Assembly: GCF_001281485.1 (NCBI RefSeq)
Contig: NZ_CP012669.1
Span: 1,674,001 to 1,738,000 of the forward strand
Length of the DNA stretch: 64,000 nucleotides
From: Altererythrobacter epoxidivorans
GTDB taxonomy: Bacteria; Pseudomonadota; Alphaproteobacteria; Sphingomonadales; Sphingomonadaceae
Reading direction: 5' to 3'
Shown here: positions 54,763 through 64,000 of the stretch, in pieces
How the letters are laid out: the number at the start of each line of letters is the position of its first letter
Position numbering within the stretch: position 1 is the first letter of the stretch
The notes under the pieces: generated by a model
Seen by the model: the letters and a program-made list of their open reading frames with translations, nothing else
The model's database searches: none
What the model was told of the DNA's origin: nothing
Program-made: the position numbers and the translations under genes

Positions 54763-56172
54763 CTATTCCTCCCCATCAACCGGAGCGGCAATCTGCGGTT
54801 CCGCATCACTCACATCCTCAGCGGTGTAACGCGGCGTACCTTCGACGAGCGGAATTTCCTCGATCTCGCGCTTGCCGATCTCGATGCCCTTTTCCTGCAA
54901 CCTGCGCCCCGATGACAGCACATTCCGCTCGAAACTGCCGACGAACCTGTTGTAATTGCTGACTGCAGTTTCGAGGCCCCCGCCGACGCGCTTCATGTGC
55001 TCGGCTGCAACGGCAAGGCGATCGTAAAGCTCCGCCCCGGCCTTGCCGATTTCCACCGCCTCGCGAGCGATCGTGTCCTGTCGCCAGACCTGCGCCACCG
55101 TACGCGCAATGGCGACGAGATTGGTCGGCGTTGCGAGCAGAACCTTGTTGTGAAAGGCGAAGTCCCACAGCTCGGGATCGTGTTCGAGCGCCGCCGCCAC
55201 GAAATGTTCGCCCGGCACGAACATCACGACATAATCTGGCGCATCGTCGAACTGGCTCTGATAGCCTTTGGAACCCAGCGTCTGGACATGGCCACGCATC
55301 GACTTTGCATGCTGGTCGAGGTGGCGTTTACGCTCGTCGTCGTCATCGGCCTCGAACGCCGCCTGATAGGCGTTGAGCGAGACCTTGGCGTCGATGACCA
55401 GCTTCTTCTGCCCTGGAACATTGACGATGGCATCGGGACGCAGCCGCCCGCCTTCGGTTTCCATCGATTGTTCGAGATGGAAGTCGGTGTGTTCGGCAAG
55501 CCCGCATTGTTCGAGCACATTCTGCAATGCCCGCTCGCCCCAGCGACCGCGTGCCTTGGGGGCATTGGTGAGGCTGTTGCCGAGCCGCTGCGCTTCCTTG
55601 CGCACTTCCTCCTGCGAAATCCGCATTCCTTCGATCTGCTGATGAAGGCGCGAAAATGCATCGGCGCGCTGGCGTTCGAGAGAGCCAACCTGCTCCTCGT
55701 ACTTCTGCAGGCGCTCGTTCACCGGCTTGAGCAGGGAAGCCACGGCTTCCTTGTGCTTGGCCTCGGCCTCGCCCAGCCTGCTGGTCGCCTCGCTACTGAA
55801 CCGCTCGCGCGCGGCTTCCAGCACCTTGGCACCGGTATTCTCGAACTCCTTGAGCAGCTTTTCCCGGCTTTCCTCGAGCAGGCGCTTCTGTTCCTCGAAC
55901 CCTGCAGCCTGCGCCTTGAGCGCGGTATTTTCGTCTCGCGCAGCGTCCAGCTTGGCCGCAAGATCGTCCGCCCGTGCGGCACGGTCCGACATTGTCGCAA
56001 GTTCCGGCGCCATGCGGGACAGCTTCTCCGCAAGCTCCTTCGCCTCGGCATCGCGTTCGGCATGTCGTGCCTTCCAGTCGGCGGCAGGGCGCGAACCGAT
56101 GAACCAGCCGGCAATGGCGCCCGCAGCAAGGCCGACGACGAGAACGATCAGGGCAAGAAGTGTAGGATCCAT
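54763..56172 (-). CDS. rmuC: DNA recombination protein RmuC
   Basis: 469 residues from ATG 56172. One N-terminal helix (LLALIVLVVGLAAGAIAGWF), a long coiled coil to about residue 190 rich in Ala/Glu/Lys, then the nuclease-like RmuC domain (GRWGERALQNVLEQCGL, VNVPGQKKLVIDAKVSLNAY, PDYVVMFVPGEHF). It limits inversion and rearrangements at repeats and has been linked to phage and plasmid defence. Confidence 0.94.
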   Translation of the reverse strand: MDPTLLALIVLVVGLAAGAIAGWFIGSRPAADWKARHAERDAEAKELAEKLSRMAPELATMSDRAARADDLAAKLDAARDENTALKAQAAGFEEQKRLLEESREKLLKEFENTGAKVLEAARERFSSEATSRLGEAEAKHKEAVASLLKPVNERLQKYEEQVGSLERQRADAFSRLHQQIEGMRISQEEVRKEAQRLGNSLTNAPKARGRWGERALQNVLEQCGLAEHTDFHLEQSMETEGGRLRPDAIVNVPGQKKLVIDAKVSLNAYQAAFEADDDDERKRHLDQHAKSMRGHVQTLGSKGYQSQFDDAPDYVVMFVPGEHFVAAALEHDPELWDFAFHNKVLLATPTNLVAIARTVAQVWRQDTIAREAVEIGKAGAELYDRLAVAAEHMKRVGGGLETAVSNYNRFVGSFERNVLSSGRRLQEKGIEIGKREIEEIPLVEGTPRYTAEDVSDAEPQIAAPVDGEE

Positions 56173-56274
56173 GAGCGGAACATAGCTGGAACGAGGTGTC
56201 TCGCCAAGACGCCAGTGGGACATTTCGGAACCAATCCCCAGCCTCGCACGCTAATCAGGCAAAGGAGATAATCG

Positions 56275-56673
56275 ATGTCGATCAAGGAAATGATCAAGGA
56301 ACACCCGCAAGTCGGGGCCGACTGGAACGAGCAACTGGGCGAGGCCGTAAAGCACGCAATGTATTGCGCGGCGATCTGCAACAGCTGTGCGGACGCCTGC
56401 AGCGCCGAAGAAATGGATATGTCCGCCTGTATCCGCGCCTGCATGGACTGCGCGGACATCTGCACAGCCACCTATCGTACCGCGACCCGCCGCACGGCCG
56501 GCAATGTCGCCGTGATCGAAGCCCAGCTGCGTGCGTGCATCACCGCGTGCGAGCACTGCATCGATGAGTGTTCCAAGCATGACAACGACCACTGCCGTCG
56601 CTGCGCAAAGATGTGCCGCGAATGCGCCGACGATTGCTTGAAGGCACTCAACGGCATGATGCAGCACGCCTGA
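56275..56673 (+). CDS. Four-helix-bundle copper-binding protein (DUF326/Csp-like)
   Basis: 132 residues with 17 cysteines spaced mostly CX3C/CX2C along helices (YCAAICNSCADAC, ACIRACMDCADIC, ACITACEHCIDEC, HCRRCAKMCRECADDC). No signal peptide, so it matches cytosolic Csp3-type copper stores rather than exported Csp1. AAGGAG precedes the start. Probably binds many Cu(I) ions. It faces def across a two-way terminator. Confidence 0.92.
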   Translation: MSIKEMIKEHPQVGADWNEQLGEAVKHAMYCAAICNSCADACSAEEMDMSACIRACMDCADICTATYRTATRRTAGNVAVIEAQLRACITACEHCIDECSKHDNDHCRRCAKMCRECADDCLKALNGMMQHA

Positions 56674-56702
56674 TCCCACTTCAGGCATCACGCGCCGCAA
56701 AG

Positions 56703-56730
56703 AAAAACCCCGCCAGTGGCGGGGTTTTTT
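56703..56730. terminator. Intrinsic terminator, usable in both directions
   Basis: AAAAACCCCGCC, loop AGT, GGCGGGGTTTTTT. It serves the Csp-like gene (plus) and def (minus). Confidence 0.93.
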
Positions 56731-56739
56731 GTGAGCGGA

Positions 56740-57312
56740 TTACGCTGCCTGGCGAAGCTTCTTCAGCTTCTTCAGCGCCATGTTGCGCTTCAGGCGGCTG
56801 AGGTGGTCGATGAACAGGATCCCTTCGAGATGGTCCATCTCGTGCTGGATGCAGGTGGCCATCAGGCCTTCCATTTGTTCTTCGTGGTGCTTCCCCTCGA
56901 GGTCCTGGTAGCGGACCGTGCAGGTCGCCGGACGATCGACATCGGCATAGATGTCGGGCACCGAAAGGCAGCCTTCCTGATAGGTCGCAAGGTCTTCGGC
57001 GGGATCGACGATTTCCGGATTGATGAACACGCGCGGGTCCAGCTTGGTCGCCGGATGGGTGTGCTTGTGCCCGTCGTGCTCGCACTCGACCGGCTCGCCG
57101 TCGGGATCCTCGGGCTGGAGGTCGATCACCAGCACGCGCTTGGGCACGCCAACCTGGATCGCCGCGAGGCCGATGCCGGGCGCGTCATACATAGTTTCGA
57201 ACATGTCTTCGACGAGCGTCTTCAGCTCGTCGTTGAACTCGTCGTCCCTGACGGGTTCGGACACGACCTTGAGCCGGGGATCCGGCACTTCGAGGATTTC
57301 ACGTATAGCCAT
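56740..57312 (-). CDS. def: Peptide deformylase
   Basis: 190 residues. It removes the formyl group from new proteins. Motif I GIGLAAIQ at 46-53, motif II EGCLS at 113-117 with the metal Cys115, motif III HEMDH at 157-161. Unusual is an insertion at about 68-94 with metal-type residues (ECEHDGHKHTHPATK) between strands. Same strand as recR 62 bases upstream; fmt, which adds the formyl group, is divergent from recR. Confidence 0.96.
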   Translation of the reverse strand: MAIREILEVPDPRLKVVSEPVRDDEFNDELKTLVEDMFETMYDAPGIGLAAIQVGVPKRVLVIDLQPEDPDGEPVECEHDGHKHTHPATKLDPRVFINPEIVDPAEDLATYQEGCLSVPDIYADVDRPATCTVRYQDLEGKHHEEQMEGLMATCIQHEMDHLEGILFIDHLSRLKRNMALKKLKKLRQAA

Positions 57313-57374
57313 GGGGGCGATTTAGTGTCGCGGCGCGCTCATCGCAAGCGATTGCTCCCGATAAGTCTGATCGA

Positions 57375-57971
57375 TCAACCCACAGGTCTGCGCGCACGCA
57401 AGGCCTGCGCCAAAGTACCCTCGTCGAGGTAGTCGAGCTCGCCGCCGACCGGCAGGCCGTGCGCAAGCTGGGTAATGCGGAGCGGAAACTTCTCCAGCCT
57501 TTCGGCAAGGTAATGAGCGGTTGTCTGCCCTTCGAGCGTTGCATTCATGGCGAGCACGACCTCGTCGATGCCGCCCTCCTCGACCCTGCCCAGCAGGCTC
57601 GCAATATTGAGGTCGTCGGGCCGCACGCCGTCCAGCGCCGACAGTTTCCCGCCCAGCACGTGATAGCGGCCCTGGAACAGGCGCGATCGGTCGAGCGCCC
57701 ACAGGTCGGCCACGTCTTCCACCACGCAGAGCGACTTCTGGTCGCGGCGCGGGTCGGAACATATGCCGCAAGGGTTGCGCGTATCGACATTGCCACAGGT
57801 GTCGCATTCGACCAGCGTGTCCTGCACCGCACCCAGCGCAGTCAGGAGCGCGGGCAGTGCCTGCTCGCGGTTCTTCACCAGCCACAGGACAGCGCGCCGT
57901 GCCGAACGCGGACCCAGCCCGGGTAGCCGCGCCAGGGCGCTCGCCAATGCTTCGATCTCTTGCGATGCCAT
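57375..57971 (-). CDS. recR: Recombination mediator RecR
   Basis: 198 residues from ATG 57971; the frame to 58013 adds unrelated residues. HhH start [14 protein letters not shown], zinc finger Cys56-Cys59-Cys68-Cys71, then the Toprim domain ([36 protein letters not shown]). It loads RecA with RecF/RecO on gapped DNA. Confidence 0.96.
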   Translation of the reverse strand: MASQEIEALASALARLPGLGPRSARRAVLWLVKNREQALPALLTALGAVQDTLVECDTCGNVDTRNPCGICSDPRRDQKSLCVVEDVADLWALDRSRLFQGRYHVLGGKLSALDGVRPDDLNIASLLGRVEEGGIDEVVLAMNATLEGQTTAHYLAERLEKFPLRITQLAHGLPVGGELDYLDEGTLAQALRARRPVG

Positions 57972-58023
57972 GGGGTGACAGATAGGGGCCAGAGCGCGAC
58001 CAAGAAAGGCCACAAGTTACATC

Positions 58024-58953
58024 ATGCGCATAATCTTCATGGGAACGCCCGAATTCGCGGTACCGGCGCTGGAAGCGCTGCACGATGCGGCGCATGAAAT
58101 CGTCTGCGTCTATACCCAGCCGCCACGTCCGGCCGGTCGCGGAAAGAAGCTGCAGCCCTCGCCCGTCCACAAGACCGCAGAGCGGTTGGGGATCGAGGTA
58201 CGCCATCCGGTCTCGCTCAAGTCCCTAGAAGAGCAGGAGAAATTCGCCGCGCTTGGCGCCGACGTCGCGGTCGTTGCCGCCTATGGCCTGATCCTGCCCC
58301 AGCCGATCCTCGATGCGCCCGAACACGGCTGCATCAATATTCACGCCTCCATCCTGCCACGCTGGCGCGGGGCCGCGCCGATCCACCGTGCGATCCTGGC
58401 CGGAGATGCAGTGACCGGCGTCACGATCATGCAGATGGAAGCGGGACTGGACACAGGGCCGATGCTGGCGATGGTCCGCACCCCGATAGAGGACAAGACA
58501 ACCGGCGAACTGACCGAAGAACTTGCAGAGCTCGGCGCGCAGCTGATGGTCGGAACCCTTCGCGATCTCGCTATCCACGTGCCGGTCGCGCAGGACGACG
58601 AGGACGCGACCTATGCGCCCAAGATCGACAAGGCGGAGGCGCGGATCGACTGGAGCAAGCCTGCCGAAGAGATCGAGCGCCTCGCCCGCGGTCTCGCACC
58701 GTTCCCCGGCGCATGGTTCGAGATGGACGGCGTCAATGGCCCCGAACGCGTCAAGTTGCTGCGCGCCGAAGTGACGGAAGGATCGGGCGACGCCGGCACG
58801 GTGCTGGACGAAGACTTTGCCATTGCCTGCGGCACGGGATCGATCCGCCCTGTACGCCTTCAACGCGCGGGAAAGCCTGCGATGGATCGGGCAGATTTCT
58901 TGCGCGGAAAACCCGTAAACAAGGGTGTCGTCCTGCCGAACCGGAAGGCATAA
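58024..58953 (+). CDS. fmt: Methionyl-tRNA formyltransferase
   Basis: 309 residues. It formylates Met-tRNAi with 10-formyl-[18 protein letters not shown] at the N terminus, catalytic segment [20 protein letters not shown] with Asn, His and later Asp in [10 protein letters not shown]. The C-terminal OB-like domain is present. It pairs functionally with def; folP in the window feeds the same one-carbon pool. Confidence 0.97.
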   Translation: MRIIFMGTPEFAVPALEALHDAAHEIVCVYTQPPRPAGRGKKLQPSPVHKTAERLGIEVRHPVSLKSLEEQEKFAALGADVAVVAAYGLILPQPILDAPEHGCINIHASILPRWRGAAPIHRAILAGDAVTGVTIMQMEAGLDTGPMLAMVRTPIEDKTTGELTEELAELGAQLMVGTLRDLAIHVPVAQDDEDATYAPKIDKAEARIDWSKPAEEIERLARGLAPFPGAWFEMDGVNGPERVKLLRAEVTEGSGDAGTVLDEDFAIACGTGSIRPVRLQRAGKPAMDRADFLRGKPVNKGVVLPNRKA

Positions 58954-58985
58954 GCGGGCCAGCTGCATAAGAACAAGGATCTGAT

Positions 58986-59477
58986 ATGAAATCGAAATAC
59001 GCCCCGGCCGGGATCGGGATCGGCCTCCTTGCATTTGCCGCAGCCTGTTCGCAGGCATCCGATGGCGCAGCCGCGCAATCGGCTGGCGGCGCGCAAGCGG
59101 TAACGATCGAAGCAATCGAGCCTGTTCGCGCAAACCCTATCGAAGAACAGCTTCTCACCTGTTCGCACACCACCGAGATCGGCGCGAAGATCACCAACTA
59201 TTTCGTGCTCACCCAGGGTGCCGCGAAAAGCTATTCGCAGTTCCAGAATTATGCCCGGAACCTTTGCGATCCGGGCCAGCCCGATTGCGCACAGGGCTGG
59301 ATCGGCGACGACATCGCGTCCTACTCCGTCAACCAGAACGGCGTGCGCAACCAGTTCCTGGTTGATCTGGAAGCAATGACGATGGAACGTGCCGTGACGA
59401 AACGCGACGGCACGGTCGAGGTGAGCCAGTACCAGTGCACCTCCGAAGCACTGCCCGAAGGCATCCGCATCGAATGA
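58986..59477 (+). CDS. Lipoprotein of unknown function
   Basis: 163 residues with lipobox AFAAAC (Cys21), then a low-complexity Ala/Gly/Ser linker and a domain with four more Cys (LLTCSHTTEIGAK, NLCDPGQPDCAQGW, YQCTSEAL) that may form two disulfides. No family recognised. Lies between fmt and truA, 32 bases after fmt. Confidence 0.75.
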   Translation: MKSKYAPAGIGIGLLAFAAACSQASDGAAAQSAGGAQAVTIEAIEPVRANPIEEQLLTCSHTTEIGAKITNYFVLTQGAAKSYSQFQNYARNLCDPGQPDCAQGWIGDDIASYSVNQNGVRNQFLVDLEAMTMERAVTKRDGTVEVSQYQCTSEALPEGIRIE

Positions 59478-59527
59478 TGCGTGCCAAGCCGGGTGGCTTT
59501 TACGGAAATCTTGGCTAGCAAGCGTCC

Positions 59528-60304
59528 ATGACCGCCCCGGGCACGAAACGATATGCGCTGACCATCGAATTCGATGGCACGCCCTTCATGGGCCTGCAGC
59601 GCCAGCCGCATGGGCCGAGCGTGCAGCAGGCGCTGGAGGATGCGGCCAAGGCGGTAACGGGCGAGGATGTGACGCTCCACAGTGCCGGCCGGACCGACAC
59701 CGGCGTGCATGCCCTCGCCATGCGCAGTCACATGGATATCGAGAAGGACATTGCGCCCTTCCGCCTGATGGAAGCGCTCAACTATCACCTTCGGCCGAAC
59801 CCGGTGGCGGTGCTGGCGTGCGAGGAAGTTGCAGGTGACTGGCACGCGCGCTTCTCCTGCATCGAACGGCGATACGTCTATCGCATCGCCAGTCGCCGCG
59901 CGCCGTTGACACTGGCGAAGAATCGCGCCTGGCAGGTGCCGCAGGAACTCGACCACAATGCCATGCACCGCGCCGCACAGGCGCTCGTCGGCCAGCACGA
60001 TTTCACCACCTTCCGGTCGGTACAGTGCCAGGCGGCGAGCCCGCTTAAGACGCTCGACCGGCTCGACGTCGAGCGCGTCGACGGCTTTTATGGCGACGAA
60101 ATCCGTATTTATGCCGAGGCGCGCAGCTTCCTCCACCACCAGGTACGCAGCATGGTCGGATGCCTCGCGCTGGTTGGCATGGGACGCTGGGAAGAGGAAC
60201 AGGTGGCAGAAGCGCTCGCCGCGCGCGACCGGCAGGCGCTGGGCCTCAATGCACCGCCGCACGGGCTCTATTTCGTCGAAGCGATCTATCCCGACGAGGC
60301 TTGA
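59528..60304 (+). CDS. truA: tRNA pseudouridine(38-40) synthase
   Basis: 258 residues. Catalytic Asp57 in [13 protein letters not shown], plus RRYVYRI and HHQVRSMVG. It makes pseudouridine in the anticodon arm. Often found after fmt in alphaproteobacteria, as here. Confidence 0.96.
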   Translation: MTAPGTKRYALTIEFDGTPFMGLQRQPHGPSVQQALEDAAKAVTGEDVTLHSAGRTDTGVHALAMRSHMDIEKDIAPFRLMEALNYHLRPNPVAVLACEEVAGDWHARFSCIERRYVYRIASRRAPLTLAKNRAWQVPQELDHNAMHRAAQALVGQHDFTTFRSVQCQAASPLKTLDRLDVERVDGFYGDEIRIYAEARSFLHHQVRSMVGCLALVGMGRWEEEQVAEALAARDRQALGLNAPPHGLYFVEAIYPDEA

Positions 60305-60387
60305 CCTAACGTCACCCTAGCCAAGCCCTTCTCCCGCGCCTAGCAACCGTTTCAACCTGCAACGGATTCGCAATTGGGAGAATGATC

Positions 60388-61500
60388 ATGGCCACTACCG
60401 GCAAACAGCTTTTCACCACGCTCGAAAGCGATGGCACCCTGACAGTCGCGATCGAGGAAGTGAGCTTCCCCGATCCAACCGGCAACCAGGTCCTGGTCAA
60501 GATGGAAGCCGCGCCGATCAATCCCTCGGACCTCGCAATCCTCACCAGCGCCGCCGACCTCGAGAATGCGGATTACAGCACCGGCAAGTTCGTCGCCAAC
60601 ATGCCCGAACCGTTCAACAGCGGCGCGCGCGCGCGCCACGGCCAGAAACTGCCCGCCGGTAACGAAGGTGCAGGCACCGTGGTCGCGACCGGTGACAGCG
60701 ACATGGCGAAAGCCCTGATGGGCCAGCGCGTCGCCTGCGTTCCGGGCAGCGCTTACAGCCAGTATTGCATTGCCGATGCCGCCATGTGCCTGCCGCTGGG
60801 CGACGTTTCGGCAGAGGACGGGGCAAGCGCCTTCGTCAACCCGATGACCGCACTGGGTTTCGTCGAAAATGCCAAGATGGACGGCCAGAAGGCGATCATT
60901 CACACGGCCGCTGCGTCGAACCTCGGCCAGATGCTGATCAAGATCTGCCAGGAAGACGACATGGAACTCGTCAACATCGTCCGCAAGGCAGAGCATGTCG
61001 ACATGCTCAAGGGACTTGGCGCGAAGCACGTCGTCAATTCCTCCGATCCCGATTTCATGAAGCAACTGCGCGAGGCGATCGATGCGACCAATGCCTTCTA
61101 CGGGTTCGATCCGATCGGCGGCGGCCAGGCGGTCGACACCGTGTTCAAGGCGATGGAACAGGTCGCGGTGGGCAAGATGTCCGAATATTCGCGCTATGGT
61201 TCGAACCAGCAGAAGCGCATGTACATCTATGGCCGGCTCGACCTCGGCCCGACGATCCTTACGCCCAGCTACGGCTTTGGCTGGACCCTGTCGGGCTGGC
61301 TGCTCACCCCGTTCCTCGCCAGCGCCGGGATGGAAACGGTTGGCCGCATGCGCCAGCGCGTGCTTTCGAACATTACCACGACGTTTGCCAGCAGCTACAA
61401 GCGCAAGGTCAATCTCGAAGAGATGCTGACCAATGACGCCGTCATGGACTATCGCCAGATGAAGACGGGCGAGAAATACCTCGTCACGCCCTGGGCCTGA
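60388..61500 (+). CDS. Zinc-binding-dehydrogenase-like (MDR) oxidoreductase
   Basis: 370 residues from ATG 60388, with GGGAG 7 bases upstream (ATG 60382 is too close). MDR fold: NPSDLAIL, GNEGAGTVVATG, and the nucleotide-binding segment IIHTAAASNLGQMLIKICQ in place of the usual GxGxxG, as in quinone-oxidoreductase and enoyl-reductase relatives that bind NADPH. No zinc ligand set is visible. Substrate unknown. Confidence 0.85.
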   Translation: MATTGKQLFTTLESDGTLTVAIEEVSFPDPTGNQVLVKMEAAPINPSDLAILTSAADLENADYSTGKFVANMPEPFNSGARARHGQKLPAGNEGAGTVVATGDSDMAKALMGQRVACVPGSAYSQYCIADAAMCLPLGDVSAEDGASAFVNPMTALGFVENAKMDGQKAIIHTAAASNLGQMLIKICQEDDMELVNIVRKAEHVDMLKGLGAKHVVNSSDPDFMKQLREAIDATNAFYGFDPIGGGQAVDTVFKAMEQVAVGKMSEYSRYGSNQQKRMYIYGRLDLGPTILTPSYGFGWTLSGWLLTPFLASAGMETVGRMRQRVLSNITTTFASSYKRKVNLEEMLTNDAVMDYRQMKTGEKYLVTPWA

Positions 61501-61515
61501 TCCGGCTGCGACGCG

Positions 61516-62499
61516 TTAGCGCGCGTCGAACGCAGACTGTATGGCGGCGGGGTCGGTGGTCCCGCCCGCCAGCAGCAGCATCAGCAGTACGCGAGCCTTT
61601 TGCGGGTTGAGCGCGCGCGCCGCGACGAAGCCGCGAGCATCGTCTTCCACCTCGACATTGCGATCAACCATTCCCTCGTCCACCCGGCTCGATCGAACGA
61701 CGGGGACGCCTGCGGCAACAGCCTGCTGAAGCGCAGCCAGCACGCATTCGGGTGCATTCCCCTGCCCCATCCCGGCGAGCACGATGCCCTTGCATCCGAT
61801 ACCGAGCAGCGCCTCCACCGGCTTTTCATCCATCCCGGCACCTGCGATCAGGATCGCGACGCGCGGCAGCGCCTCCGGCCAGGCGAACCGGGCCCTTTCT
61901 CCGATCCGTGCCGCAGGGCCGAACCAGTCGAGAGTGCTCGGCGTAACGCGGGCAAGCGGCCCTCTCGGAAATCCCTTGAAAGCATCGATGTTGCTGGTGG
62001 CCGCCTTGCGCACATCTCGCGCAGCGAAGACCGTATCGCCCATCACGACCAGCACGCCGCGATCGCGGGCAGCCGGGTCGCGCGCAACCTGCACGGCATT
62101 GGCGAAATTGCGCATGCCGTCGCTTCCCACGGCATCGGCGGGCCGCATCGCGCCTACGAGGATCACGGGCATCCCGCAGTCGAGCGTGAGATCGAGCAGG
62201 AGCGCTGTTTCTTCCGCAGTGTCGGTGCCGTGGGTGACGATCACGGCGCAGATATCGGGATCGGATTGCGCCTCCAGGATCGCTGCGTGAAGCGCCTGCC
62301 ACTCCGGCCAGCCGATGTCCTGCGATCCGATCGATGCGATTTCGCGCGTATCGAACTGCGCATCGATACCGAGCGCCCTCGCCTCGGCCAGCATGGCGCT
62401 CGCCCCGATCTGTCCCGGGCGATAGCCGCTGCCAAAAGCGGAGCCGCCGCTGCCCGCAATCGTTCCTCCGGTCGTCAGAACCCTGATCGTGTCGGTCAT
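61516..62499 (-). CDS. L-asparaginase
   Basis: 327 residues. Threonine nucleophile in TTGGTIAGSG (10-18) and the second motif HGTDT at 90-94, with Lys in the AMRP segment replaced in context LVGAMRPADAVGSDG. No clear signal peptide, so a cytoplasmic type is likely. Overlaps the membrane-protein gene before it by 4 bases (ATGA). Confidence 0.92.
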   Translation of the reverse strand: MTDTIRVLTTGGTIAGSGGSAFGSGYRPGQIGASAMLAEARALGIDAQFDTREIASIGSQDIGWPEWQALHAAILEAQSDPDICAVIVTHGTDTAEETALLLDLTLDCGMPVILVGAMRPADAVGSDGMRNFANAVQVARDPAARDRGVLVVMGDTVFAARDVRKAATSNIDAFKGFPRGPLARVTPSTLDWFGPAARIGERARFAWPEALPRVAILIAGAGMDEKPVEALLGIGCKGIVLAGMGQGNAPECVLAALQQAVAAGVPVVRSSRVDEGMVDRNVEVEDDARGFVAARALNPQKARVLLMLLLAGGTTDPAAIQSAFDAR

Positions 62500-63527
62500 G
62501 CCGCGAAACTCTCTCCGGACTTGAACGCTGATCTACCAGTACAATGTGCCGATATGGCTTTCGGAGCATAGGCCAAACCGGCAAGCAGGGCAGGCAACAT
62601 GTTCAGCGACCAATAGGAATTGTCCGGTCGCGCAAAGATCGCGATCACGCCGAAATATCCAAGCATCACGGCCATCCCCCGCGCCGGTGAAAGTATCGAC
62701 CAGCCCACGAATGAAAGTGCCAGCATCGCAGCAAAGAGCATGATCGGTAGCTGTCCGAACAGGCTGTAATCCGACATCACATCGACAAATCCTGCCCAGC
62801 CTTGCAGGCCGAGCCAACCCCCGGACGTCAGGTCACCTGGCTGGAGTTGGGCTGAAACCATCTGGGAATGATACGCCATCAGGGCTGCGAACAATGCAGC
62901 AACGACCAGCCACGCCGACATTTCATTCCAGCGACGCTGGTACAGGGCAAAGGCCCCGAAAATCGCTCCGAACAATAGCGCATGTTCGCGTATCGAAACC
63001 GCCAACGCGGCAAGCAGGACCGTGGGGAGCCATCGCTCTTTCGTATACAGCCCCAGTGCCAATGTCAGAAGCAGTCCCGACCACAAGTCGTGCGAATGTG
63101 CCATCTCGGTGGAGACGGCAAGGAATGCCGAACTCGTCATCGCAACGGCAGCAACCGCGCGTTCAACCACGCTCCCGGGCAGTCTGACGATCCAGACAAG
63201 TATGGCGAGAAACGCCAGTGCGAGCGCGCCAACGCGCGCTGGAACGACCGACTGAAAAAGAGCCAAGGTCGGAAGGCGGACGGTGTAGAACGGTTGGAGC
63301 GGATAGTTCCGCTCGCGGTGCAACTGCGCTGCCGTTTCGTAATAATCGCTTCCCGACGCGACCCCTTCGGCAACGTCGACATAGAGGTCGATATCGGTGA
63401 GTTCGACGGTGTCTGGCGTTAGGCTCGTGTCGATCGGCGGAGAGCCGACATTCGAAACCGAAAAGATCGCCCACACCAGCAACACGGCGATTGCCGCGCA
63501 TTTCAGTTTCGGAAGGCCTCTCGACAT
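62496..63527 (-). CDS. Polytopic membrane protein, possibly GT-C-like
   Basis: 343 residues from ATG 63527. About nine hydrophobic segments; after the first helix a loop TDIDLYVDVAEGVASGSDYY with acidic residues and LQPFYTVRLPTLALF resembles the donor-side loop of DUF2029/GT-C mannosyltransferases. Weak recognition only. It is co-transcribed with asparaginase, a pairing I cannot explain. Confidence 0.7.
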   Translation of the reverse strand: MSRGLPKLKCAAIAVLLVWAIFSVSNVGSPPIDTSLTPDTVELTDIDLYVDVAEGVASGSDYYETAAQLHRERNYPLQPFYTVRLPTLALFQSVVPARVGALALAFLAILVWIVRLPGSVVERAVAAVAMTSSAFLAVSTEMAHSHDLWSGLLLTLALGLYTKERWLPTVLLAALAVSIREHALLFGAIFGAFALYQRRWNEMSAWLVVAALFAALMAYHSQMVSAQLQPGDLTSGGWLGLQGWAGFVDVMSDYSLFGQLPIMLFAAMLALSFVGWSILSPARGMAVMLGYFGVIAIFARPDNSYWSLNMLPALLAGLAYAPKAISAHCTGRSAFKSGESFAA

Positions 63528-63665
63528 GGCTCTTTCACTAGCGTGACTAGCCGGGAGTGACGAGTGCCAAGGGAGCAATTGTCCAAGTTTCGACGAATTG
63601 CGCTTTCAGCAATTGATTTTGAAGATTTGCACGCTAGATAGCGCTCTTCCCGAAGCGGGGCCGTG

Positions 63666-63741
63666 GGGCGATTAGCTCAGTTGGTAGAGCATCTCGTTTA
63701 CACCGAGAGGGTCGGCAGTTCGAGCCTGTCATCGCCCACCA
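63666..63741 (+). tRNA. tRNA-Val (anticodon TAC)
   Basis: 76 bases with encoded CCA. Acceptor GGGCGAT/ATCGCCC, D arm GCTCAGTTGGTAGAGC, anticodon stem TCTCG/CGAGA with loop TTTACAC (anticodon TAC), T loop GTTCGAG. Confidence 0.96.
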
Positions 63742-63751
63742 CCGCCGCTTC

Positions 63752-64000
63752 TCAGTTGCCGATCGCCTCTTCGATCGCAGCGCGCGCTTCCTCGCTATCC
63801 CATTCGTAGCCCCCCGCCACGCGGAAGATTTCGGTGCCGCTCGCATCGTAAAGCACCGTCGTCGGCAAATTGCCCTGGAATTTGAAGCCAAGCTCGTTTT
63901 CGGTGTCCAGCCACGGTTCGAGATTACGGAATTTCTTTTCGGCGAAGAATGGTTCGACCAATTCCGCGCCGCGCAGGTCCTGGCTCACCGTCACAACCCG
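63752..64000 (-). CDS. TlpA-like thioredoxin-fold protein (5' part outside window)
   Basis: The last 82 residues are visible; the frame is open at the right edge (RVVTVSQDLRGAELV...). LPTTVLYDASGTEIFRVAGG is the cis-Pro strand of the thioredoxin fold, and VSQD matches the TlpA/ResA family. The CxxC motif would lie outside the window. Probably a periplasmic thiol-disulfide or redoxin protein. Confidence 0.8.
   Translation of the reverse strand, partial: RVVTVSQDLRGAELVEPFFAEKKFRNLEPWLDTENELGFKFQGNLPTTVLYDASGTEIFRVAGGYEWDSEEARAAIEEAIGN

Overview
The window reads as ordinary chromosome of an alphaproteobacterium, most likely Sphingomonadales and probably Erythrobacteraceae (inference from content, not from a search). 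Clues are the high-GC codon use; a CcrM GANTC methyltransferase; the ChvI-ChvG-HprK-RapZ-EIIA-HPr block divergent from an ATP-type pckA; a three-part PntAA/PntAB/PntB transhydrogenase next to a 40-residue aa3-oxidase subunit IV; an entericidin; and an ABA4-family membrane protein of the kind found in carotenoid producers. I see no rRNA, CRISPR array, insertion sequence or prophage. There is one tRNA (Val, anticodon TAC). No stretch without a gene exceeds about 300 bases.

Layout. 1-4.4 kb: a truncated membrane PAS-GGDEF protein, glmS and an EamA transporter, all on the minus strand. 4.5-10.4 kb: a tightly packed plus-strand operon (GT2 glycosyltransferase, GT-C-like membrane protein, LPG-synthase-TM-like protein, polysaccharide pyruvyl transferase) meeting a convergent GT4 glycosyltransferase; together they look like a small cell-surface glycan or glycolipid locus. 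10.6-13.7 kb: a lone CpaF ATPase, a small membrane protein, a second EamA transporter and an entericidin closed by a strong terminator. 13.7-18.7 kb (minus): acyl-CoA synthetase, ABA4-like protein, BASS transporter, NAD(P)-binding protein and dGTPase. 19-25.7 kb (minus): Asp/Glu racemase, diheme cytochrome plus beta-helix protein pair, the pnt operon with an embedded small secreted protein, and CoxIV.

25.8-30.5 kb: an NtrC-like regulator lacking the GAFTGA loop, an SDR, folP and ccrM. The 262-base ccrM/sulfotransferase intergenic region carries six GANTC sites, a perfect DnaA box and a near-consensus CtrA box, so it looks like a cell-cycle control region. 30.7-37.2 kb: sulfotransferase, Ca/Na antiporter, rnhB, PQQ sugar dehydrogenase, GNAT, then the DUF1285-NudL-CCA nucleotidyltransferase operon. 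37.4-46.8 kb: a secreted duplicated-domain protein, parC, a PfpI-like protein, an Fe-S assembly trio (two tandem cysteine desulfurases and a ferredoxin) divergent from an alpha/beta hydrolase, a TonB-like protein and several small proteins.

46.9-53.2 kb: pckA and the ChvGI/HprK/PTS block, which links envelope sensing to carbon and nitrogen status. 53.2-64 kb: SpoU RNA methyltransferase, lipoproteins, rmuC, a 17-cysteine Csp-like copper protein, def-recR-fmt (formyl-Met cycle genes flanking recR), truA, an MDR oxidoreductase, asparaginase with a membrane protein, tRNA-Val and a truncated TlpA-like thioredoxin.

Most genes are housekeeping. The least explained parts are the glycan operon, the ccrM control region, and the upstream cysteine desulfurase whose conserved N terminus has no normal start codon.
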